A stretch of DNA of 64,000 nucleotides from Heliocidaris tuberculata (Eukaryota > Echinodermata > Echinoidea > Camarodonta > Echinometridae), in assembly GCA_025618425.1 (NCBI GenBank), contig CM046842.1, positions 32,005,885 to 32,069,884 of the forward strand, given 5' to 3'. This document shows positions 57,291-64,000 of this stretch, in pieces (within the stretch, counting starts at the first letter, position 1; every line of letters begins with the position of its first letter). The notes below the pieces were generated by a model. That model was not told the DNA's origin and made no database searches. It saw nothing but the letters and a program-made list of their open reading frames with translations. Position numbers and translations under genes: made by a program.

Positions 57291-57771
57291 ACATTTGTTG
57301 GTACATTTTCCTACGCCATTTATGCCTTTTAAGGGTATATTTTACAATATCCTTTTAGAGGTAGAATTTGACACCAAGAATTACTTCCTTTTGGGTCCAG
57401 TTTTGAGGTGCTTAGACGAGCATGGGTACCACTTCAGTCCGCGAGTGACCCCCCCCCCCCCCCCCCCCCAGGTTCCGGGGCGTTTAAGTAATCTCTGTTT
57501 CGGGCGTCAGTTTCGGGTGTTATAGGTGCGAAAGGGTTTTAATTAACTATAAGTCTCGCGGTACTGTCGTCATGAGACAAGAATGGATTTGGCCGACCTC
57601 TATGGATGGCCTGACTTTTAGTATAAGGTTTGCGGCAGAAATCAAGACTAATAATTGTTTTACAGAATGTTTCGGGTCATGTGCCCCCTTGTTTTTGAAG
57701 CTGTTGAAAGGAGGAAAAAAGTTTTTTTTTTTTTTCAGGGGCGGAACTCCTATGCCTCCGCGGGGGGGGGG

Positions 57772-57803
<32 letters not shown>

Positions 57804-57821
57804 CCCCAGCCTACGCCCTTG

Positions 57822-58265
57822 CACAAGCTATATGAACTGGTAGGTTCTGTCTCTTGTCCTTTCCCAAAACGCTAAACAGAGCTCGCCTTGCTTGGCTTAC
57901 TTGTTTTGAGATCACCTTTTTAAATTTACCGTTATAATTGAAGGTTACACCGAGGTACACATAATCATCTACAATGGCCAATTCTTCCTTTCCAAACTTA
58001 ATGGTGGGTTTATTTCTTATTTTCCCCCTTGAAAAGACAACCACTTTTGTTTTGGTGGTATTAACAGAAAGGTACCATAAATCACAATAACTACATAATG
58101 CATCGAAAGATTTTTGTAGTTCAGGCGGGCTCTCTGCCATAATGATTGTATCATCAGCATAATAGTAATACAAACATTCTCAAATAGATCTCTACGTCAT
58201 CATCACTTAAACGAATTCTAATCTGATCAGCTACTAAACTTAGACCCTTATAATTGCGGCTCAAA
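57822..58265 (-). pseudogene. Large LINE: reverse-transcriptase palm with YADDT
   Basis: The minus strand encodes YYYADDTIIMAES (the reverse-transcriptase catalytic box), LSVNTTKTKVVVFSRGK and YVYLGVTFNYNGKF, the palm and thumb of a non-LTR reverse transcriptase. A shift near 58170 separates it from the preceding NYKGLSLVADQIRIRLSDDD. It joins 55252 on removal of the 2.57-kb transposon. Confidence 0.88.
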
Positions 58266-58590
58266 CATAGGCGCCGGAAGTGGGGGGGAGGGGGGGGGGC
58301 GGGGGGGGGGGGCAGTCGCCCCCCCCCCCCAAACGAAAAAGTGGGGGGCAAAATGCATTTTCGCCCCCCCCCCCTCCCCCATTAACAAAACAAAACAAAA
58401 AATCAGTAGTAAAGGAGTAAAATTGGAGGGGGAATTTTAAAAGAAAATAAACAAAAATAAAACCTGAATTGAATCACATCGCAAATGTTATTCCATTCAA
58501 ATAAAAGAAGAGTATGAGCCCTTGAAAGGTGAGCCCCTTGAATGTTTGCCGCCCCCCCCCCCAATCCCAAACTGCTTCCGGCGCGGCCTG
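58266..58590. mobile_element. 325-bp hAT-like MITE with 8-bp duplication GGCTCAAA
   Basis: GGCTCAAA is duplicated exactly (58258-58265 and 58591-58598). The ends CATAGGCGCCGGAAG and CTTCCGGCGCGGCCTG are near-inverses. The interior has G- and C-runs of 9-11. Confidence 0.9.
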
Positions 58591-59224
58591 GGCTCAAATG
58601 ATATTCAAAATCATTTAAGTAAATAGCAAATAGGAGTGGTGATGAATTGTCACCCTGTCGGACACCATTATTGCAATTAAACAGCTCTGACCTTTCATTC
58701 TTTACTTTGACACATGACTTTGCATAATCATAAAGATTATAAAAATTAAAAACTCTAATCATTTTACCATTATTATTGTTAGATATGAGTTTAGACCATA
58801 AAGAAGTTCTATCAACTAGATCGAAAGCTCTCTTATAATAAGCACAAAACATTCTCTTCTTTTGTGACAGGTACAAATCAATTAAACAATGCAATACAAA
58901 AACATGATCTGCACGAAAACCAGCCTGTTCGTCGCCTAAAATTCCTGCCCTCTCTAGGTAAGCGGTAAGGCGAGAGTCAGTGGCTGCTGTAAATAGTTTG
59001 CCAAGACAACTCAAAAGGGTGATACCGATCGATCCTTTATTTTTGTAGAGTGGAACAATAATACCAATACACCAATCTGTGGGAACAAAGCCGGTATTCA
59101 AAACTAAATTAAACAACTTAACCACAAGACTCATAACACATGGTGGACAGTACTTTAGAAATTCATTAATTATATTATCTACCCTATGCGCGTTGTTATT
59201 TTTCAGTTTCCTCACAATTGGCAA
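58591..59224 (-). pseudogene. Large LINE: reverse-transcriptase fingers/palm
   Basis: The minus strand encodes IVRKLKNNNAHRVDNIINEF, WCIGIIVPLYKNKGS, LLSCLGKLFTA, EQAGFRADH, YYKRAFDLVDR and GVRQGDNSSPLLFAIYLND. These are the ordered motifs of a non-LTR reverse transcriptase. Changes from consensus (a shortened stretch before ITLLSC; FRADH) show decay. Confidence 0.92.
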
Positions 59225-59562
59225 TACAGTCCGACCTCACTTATCCGAACTTCATTTATCCGGCCATCTCTATTAACCGGCCCTGTCTACCGGCCAGTTC
59301 GTCATGCAATTCACCCAAAAGCCTTGGAAACAGGAACACCATGGGCAATTTTCTGTTTAATTTTATTTTATTTCATCTCTTACAAATAAAAAGATCATTT
59401 GCAATCATCAACTACACCAAGAAAACATAAATTTTACAGCCAATAGACTGCACTACCCTATTCATTTGCATAGAAAATGTACATTTCTCTCATATCCGGC
59501 CATTTCACTTATCCGGATGGGTGCTGGTCCCAATGCGGCCGGATAAACGAGGTCGGACTGTA
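59225..59562. mobile_element. pogo/Tigger-like MITE with TA flanks, inserted in the LINE
   Basis: TA flanks; the ends CAGTCCGACCTCACTTATCC and GGATAAACGAGGTCGGACTG pair. The subterminal 'ttatccgg' repeats and its inverse recur. It splits the LINE between its EEI and IVRKL words. Confidence 0.88.
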
Positions 59563-60110
59563 TTTCCTCCGCTGTAAACATTCTGTTAATCTCATCATTC
59601 AAAGAATGAGTTATTTCCCTTGGATTAAAGTCTTCCTCGACAGTTTCTTCCGTAGCATCGCATTTTTTACTTAAATTCCTAAAATGATTCATAAACGCCT
59701 CTAAAGACACATTCCCCATTTTCTGTGGGCCTTTTCCATCTTTGTTAACTATTTCCCAATATTCTTTTGGATTTTTGCATTTTAAACTTCTAATCTACTC
59801 ATGTAATTTTTTATGATAACTTCTACGCATCCTTCTAATAAAACATTTGAATTTCTTAGCTTCCACCCTTAACATAGTTATAGCTAATCTGCAGTCTTTA
59901 ATTTACTAAGTCTATTTTTCAACCTAAAATATTCTGATCGTTTTATTTCACATTCCTTACAGAACCAAGGCTTATTATTTGGAACCTGTACAGAGTTATT
60001 TTTCTTTCTACGAATTCTGCTTTGCTGAGACTTTGCGATTCCCGCACACACTGCTGAATCTGTAAATATACTGCACAGCCTTTTACATATATTATCACTA
60101 TCATTTCGTC
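59563..60110 (-). pseudogene. Large LINE: linker before reverse transcriptase
   Basis: Minus-strand frames encode NKPWFCKECEIKRSEYFRLKN, then after a shift MGNVSLEAFMNHFRNLSKKC and NRMFTAEEI. This is the usual region between endonuclease and reverse transcriptase in APE-type LINEs. Confidence 0.75.
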
Positions 60111-60880
60111 TAAATGTTGGCATCACAATCTGCTTCTTCAATTGCTGTGATCAACTTTTCAACTTCCGATTCAGAAAAACTGTTTCTGAATTCATCTTTT
60201 AGATCACTTTCCCATGCTATTCTAGTCTGTGTAGTATTTTCAGATAAGACATTACCTTCAACATTATCATCTGTGCAGGGAGATTTGTCTAGAGAGAGAG
60301 TCACAGATAGCCATGGGAAACTCTAAAGTCACTTTGATTAAATTATGCACATCAGAAAGACATTGATCAAAGTTACAAATGCTGAAATATTCGATATAAG
60401 GCATCAGCGTTGGAGACACAACAACGTAATCAATAACACTAGATCCATTATTCTTCAGGCATGTGAAATTACCTTTCGCTTTATGACCAAATCTACCGTT
60501 TACTATCTTCAAGTCTAATGCTTTACACATTTCAATTAATTTACGCCCGTTGTTGTTGACAACATTATCTTCACTAAACCTAGAAGTTTCGATGCCAAGC
60601 AAATCAAGGTTCTCTTGAGCAACATAAAAACTAGAACCAATCGTATGTCAATACCGGTTTCTGTTGAGATATAATCTTCAAAGGTAAGAAAGTCATTCAA
60701 AAGACCTGTTCGGGAGTTACGCACAATTAATACTCACAATACCTTCACTTAATATATCATAAACTTCGTTGTCATGATAGCGAGAACCTTCTCGGGCAAT
60801 GTAGACTGCACCCAGGATTAGATCTACACCACAAATTTCCTTATCAATTTTCAACCACAGAACCGAGTCAGATGAGGTTT
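60111..60880 (-). pseudogene. Large LINE: APE-type endonuclease, 5'-truncated
   Basis: The minus strand encodes WLKIDKEICGVDLILGAVYI, GRFGHKAKGNFTCLKNNG and SSVIDYVVVSPTLMPYIEYF, matching the C-terminal two-thirds of an APE endonuclease (the SVIDY motif and a decayed SDVH in place of SDH). There is a frameshift near 60630. The N-terminus and any ORF1 are missing, so the element is 5'-truncated. Confidence 0.85.
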
Positions 60881-61100
60881 ATTCTATTACGTGAATACAA
60901 TTTATCACATGATCACGCTCAAAAAAACACATAAACCACGAATACCGGAGAACCATCATTAGGGACTGTACCTATGTTAAAGTTCGCAGGCACAGTCGTA
61001 ACGCATAACAGTGTAAGGCTGTAAGACTAGCAGACAGCATAGTCTACACTGCACGAAATGCTGTTTAATTCAGCAGCTGCTTATCTGGCACAACCAGAGA
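60881..61100. other. No gene seen
   Basis: Spacer upstream of the LINE. The words 'gcaggcacagtcgtaacg' and 'gctgtaagacta' are a diverged echo of the next foldback arm. Confidence 0.4.
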
Positions 61101-61447
61101 CTAGTGTGCAGGCACAAACCCTGGTCAGTCGTAAAAGAGTGTCTGTACTATAAGACTACCACAGGCCATATTGACACGACCAGTAGGTAGCTGGGCTAGG
61201 CTTCTCCCAAGACAAAATGATTTTTCAGATAAAGTGTCAAATTAGGGTCTGTGCGTGCAGACTAGCCAGAGACTAGGTTAGCCTAGTCTGCAAGCACAGA
61301 CCCTGATTTGACACTTTATCAGAAAATCATTGTGTCTTGAGAGAAGCCTAATTCAGCTCCCTTCGGGTCAGAAGCAGCTATAGTACAGGGCCTATGGTAG
61401 TGCAGACACTCTTTTACGACTGGCCAGGGTTTGTGCCTGCAAACTAG
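61101..61447. mobile_element. Foldback element, arms with GCAGGCACAAACCCTGGTC
   Basis: The left arm (61101-about 61270) and right arm (about 61280-61447) are inverse along most of their length: outer TGCAGGCACAAACCCTGG / CCAGGGTTTGTGCCTGCA; inner CAGACTAG / CTAGTCTG. A solo arm lies at 30721-30785. Confidence 0.85.
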
Positions 61448-61954
61448 AGGGTTAGCCTTTAATCACGGCGGCTTTGCTGCTCTGTCGATCCCACGGTCAA
61501 GCAGAGGACTGTTCCGCGCGTTTTGAGGATTGATCATGGGAGAGACAGACCCTCAAAGCCGCTATGTTAGGGTCGGCTCATGGCTTCATGGAATCGTCAA
61601 AATAAAATCTGAGCCTGCACTATAGTCCTATATTATGTTGGTCCTCTGAATGGATGAGGCTATTTATTGTATCATTCTTGTAAAAGGCTTGTAGTGCTTT
61701 ATTGTTATTTAATTTTATTTGTCTTTGCTTTAAAGGTTTTCTCTTTATGCGTGGATAATTAATTCTTACAATAAAGGCACCCACATCATGTGGGCAGCGT
61801 TTCACGAAACCGTCGTAAGTACACAAATGCGTGTATGGTTTGTTTAAAAGGGATGTCAACGAACTTTTATTTAAAAAGGTTTAGTGAAACGGTGCCCTTT
61901 AAGAGCTATTGTGAGTTAATTCATAATGGGTGTCTAGGATATTTGTATTACATG
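61448..61954. other. No gene seen
   Basis: Contains a small imperfect inverted pair (ggctttgctgctctgtcgatcc / inverse-like agagacagacc...aaagccgc) at 61470-61565. Confidence 0.35.
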
Positions 61955-62834
61955 TAGTCAAACCTGATTTAGCCACCACCTGTAAAGAAAGACCATCTGT
62001 CTATAAAGACCACACTTCTTATTTCCTATGCAACAATTTTAAGATTGTGGTGTACAATGAACCTTGCATATCAAAGTGGCATTAAACTGGTATAATTTGA
62101 ACAGCCCCATGTTACGGTCACTTCTAAATTAAGATCATAATTAGAGATTAGTCGCGATTTATTTTCAGTTTTAACTTAAAGTGATTTGGTAACTTTGTAG
62201 AGGATTGATAAAATCTGAGCTGCCTGGCCTTACATGCTATCAGTGTATGTAATATGGTGTAAAAATGAAGCCCAGGGGGAAAAAAAGCACTTCAAAATAA
62301 CCATGTGCTTCACAAAAGTAAACATATGCAAGTGACCGGAAATGGCAGACTCATTTTCCTCCATAGACTCAGTGTTAGACTAAAGCGTATGGCCATACGT
62401 TTTCGTAAATGGGAGTATTCAGTAACAGATATCTTAATAATAGCATTATATATTTGAAAATCTTTCTATGCCTGGCTATTTATTTATCCTCCTGAACATC
62501 ATTATACAAGACAGATATCAAAATTCAACAATTTATTAGATCTAGCCTCCACAAAGTTACCGAATCCCTTCAAAGAAACACTTGGAAAATAAGCACATTT
62601 TGTATTTCAAACTATTAATTTTGACTTGCAAATACATTCTCAGCTTCTGCGAGAGAGAATGATGCATGATGGGAAAATGCGTACGCACAGACATTTTCAC
62701 GATTCTGCTAAAAAGATGGCGTTATTGACGAGGTTCAGTTTAAGGCAACTTTAGATATCACCTGCATTTATAGAGACTGCTTCCCTTGTCTCCCTTCGTC
62801 GGTCTTTATATACAGGTTTTAGAGTACTACTGTA
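61955..62834. mobile_element. Possible long relative of the 49239 MITE
   Basis: The left end TAGTCAAACCTGATTTAGCC with 'tctataaagaccacac' parallels 49237-49300. The right side has 'cggtctttatatacaggtttt', the inverse type, before TACTGTA. The interior is unrelated, so this may be a diverged full element or a chance pairing of two ends. Confidence 0.4.
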
Positions 62835-63127
62835 CTATGTCAGAAGAAGCAAGGGGAAGTAGAGAGGGAGAACCTTAGAGAGTAAGAATTATTCGCTTTG
62901 AGCAAAGAGGAGCCCATACCAGCGGATCTTTAGCACTCCTGTTTTCACAGGAATATGGAGTCCCGTCTAAGGAAGGTAGGTCGATATTGCTTCATGAAAT
63001 ATTATATTGTACATTAATAACATCAAATTTGAAATGAAAACATTCAGGATAACAAATTATGTAAACATGAATAACATTATACGTGTAAAAAATACATACA
63101 TATATAATTATATATTATATATGTGTA
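62835..63127. other. No gene seen
   Basis: Short AT-rich stretch with (TA)-like words before the CA repeat. Confidence 0.35.
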
Positions 63128-63346
63128 AACACACACACACACACACACACACACACGTACACAAGTCGTTTCATGCTTTAATCCAACGTTTTTTTCCTTC
63201 ACGAATTTTTCGACACTTCCAAGTGCCTTTATCAAGTGACTTTATCAAGTGATTAAAGGCACTATAGGAAGTGTCGAAAATTCGCGACAGGAGAAACCAT
63301 GAATACGTTGGATTAAAGCATGAAACGACCTTTTTTGTGTGTGTTG
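63128..63346. mobile_element. Hairpin flanked by (AC)n and (GT)n
   Basis: GTCGTTTCATGCTTTAATCC at 63165 pairs with its inverse ending 63329, and the inner 'tcgacacttcc' / 'ggaagtgtcga' continues the stem. An (AC)n tract lies just left and TGTGTGTG just right, so the palindrome extends into the microsatellite. Confidence 0.8.
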
Positions 63347-64000
63347 GAGGCCAACACGTGGATTTAATATCGAATATAATTATATAGCTATAAAATTATA
63401 TATACGCCCCTCTCCCGCCCCACTCCCAGCCTGCAACCCGCTTACCCCCACTCGCACCCCACGCACATATTGATTATTGTATCCTAGCATTTTGAACAGG
63501 AAGTTATAAACCTAACGATAAAAGCATGATAGGTGATATTGATTGGTATTTGAATTGAAATAATTGTCTCATCTCATTTCTCACTATCTTAAGAGATTTT
63601 CATTCAGAAGGGAAAAACCTTTTTTTTAGCCTGGGAGTATTATATTTATTATCCTGGATTGCTGTCATCTATAATCCAATGGGCGCAATCCAGGGAGGAC
63701 ATGTCCCCCCCCCCCCCCCACCTTTTTGAAGATAGGCGAATTCCCCCCCCCCCCTCATCTTTTTGAATAACCTTTTTTGTTGTTGTAGTTCTTTTTTTTT
63801 GTTGTTGCTTGTCAGAGAATTTTTGAGGAAAATTAGAGCCCCAAAAATGCGATAACCCTTTTTTGTTGTTGTTGTTGCCGTGTCAGAGAATTTCGGAGGA
63901 AAGCTAGACCCCCCCCCTTTTTTGGGGGGGGGGGGGTTGTCAGAAAAAAATTTCAGACATTTCCGACAGGTGCAAAAGTTAAATCATATGGTGACCCCCC
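63347..64000. other. No gene seen; paired C-runs and TTG repeats at the window edge
   Basis: C-runs at 63705, 63744, 63910 and a G-run at 63924. 'Gttgttgttg' and 'tgtcagagaattt' are repeated (about 63811 and 63880), a short tandem duplication. Confidence 0.5.

Larger units (their letters stand above)
55253..57821. mobile_element. 2.57-kb DNA transposon with 5-bp duplication CACAA, inserted in the LINE
   Basis: The 16-bp ends CAAGGGCGTAGGCTGG and CCAGCCTACGCCCTTG are perfect inverses, flanked by CACAA (55248-55252 and 57822-57826). Removing the insert and one CACAA rejoins the LINE frame without a gap, which confirms the borders. No transposase is recognised. The interior carries a plus-strand LINE piece (55590-56351), a TTAA MITE (56352-56960), a minisatellite (57113-57290) and a G/C-run hairpin near the right end. 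CA-starting ends with a 5-bp target fit a hAT5-like group (inference). Confidence 0.9.

Overview
This window looks like draft-assembly DNA from a marine invertebrate animal, most likely an echinoderm such as a sea urchin (inference). It is AT-rich, has spliced genes with GT-AG introns, and is packed with CR1/L2-like LINE remnants, small inverted-repeat transposons (MITEs), foldback elements, poly-G/poly-C runs and microsatellites. There is one 500-bp assembly gap (13620-14119). No bacterial genes, CRISPR arrays, tRNA or rRNA genes were recognised.

One host gene is clear. On the + strand, four coding exons (33668-33784, 34217-34404, 36277-36501, 40392-40545) encode the catalytic domain and C-terminus of a beta-1,4-galactosyltransferase-family Golgi enzyme. 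All splice sites are consensus and all phases agree. The residue matching Tyr289 of bovine B4GALT1 is Leu, as in invertebrate beta-1,4-N-acetylgalactosaminyltransferases, so LacdiNAc synthesis is the best prediction. A candidate upstream exon (29439-29647) carries a basic tail and a transmembrane anchor. The start-codon exon and the stem exon were not found.

Layout: 1-4 kb holds a 118-bp tandem array, a minisatellite and a MITE. 4.1-8.1 kb is a probable non-autonomous Helitron with a nested foldback and a G-run minisatellite. 8.3-10.3 kb is a satellite of ~95-bp units interrupted by a 396-bp hairpin element. 10.3-13.3 kb has LINE 3' ends and a 1-kb inverted-repeat element. 15-26 kb is a mosaic of dispersed repeats, MITEs and LINE 3' ends, including one insertion dated by an empty copy. 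26-29 kb holds multi-hairpin and tandem repeats. 29.4-40.6 kb is the glycosyltransferase gene; its introns contain LINE pieces and a 1.4-kb foldback. 40.7-46.1 kb holds three of the four copies of a TTAA-flanked MITE, a 220-bp tandem array and hAT-like MITEs. 46-53 kb is mostly low complexity, with one hAT-like element. 53.6-60.9 kb is a single minus-strand LINE broken by four later insertions, one of which carries another LINE piece and another MITE. 61-64 kb has further foldbacks.

Apart from the glycosyltransferase, the coding signal is mobile-element debris, so the window describes one host gene in a repeat-dense neighbourhood rather than a set of co-operating genes.
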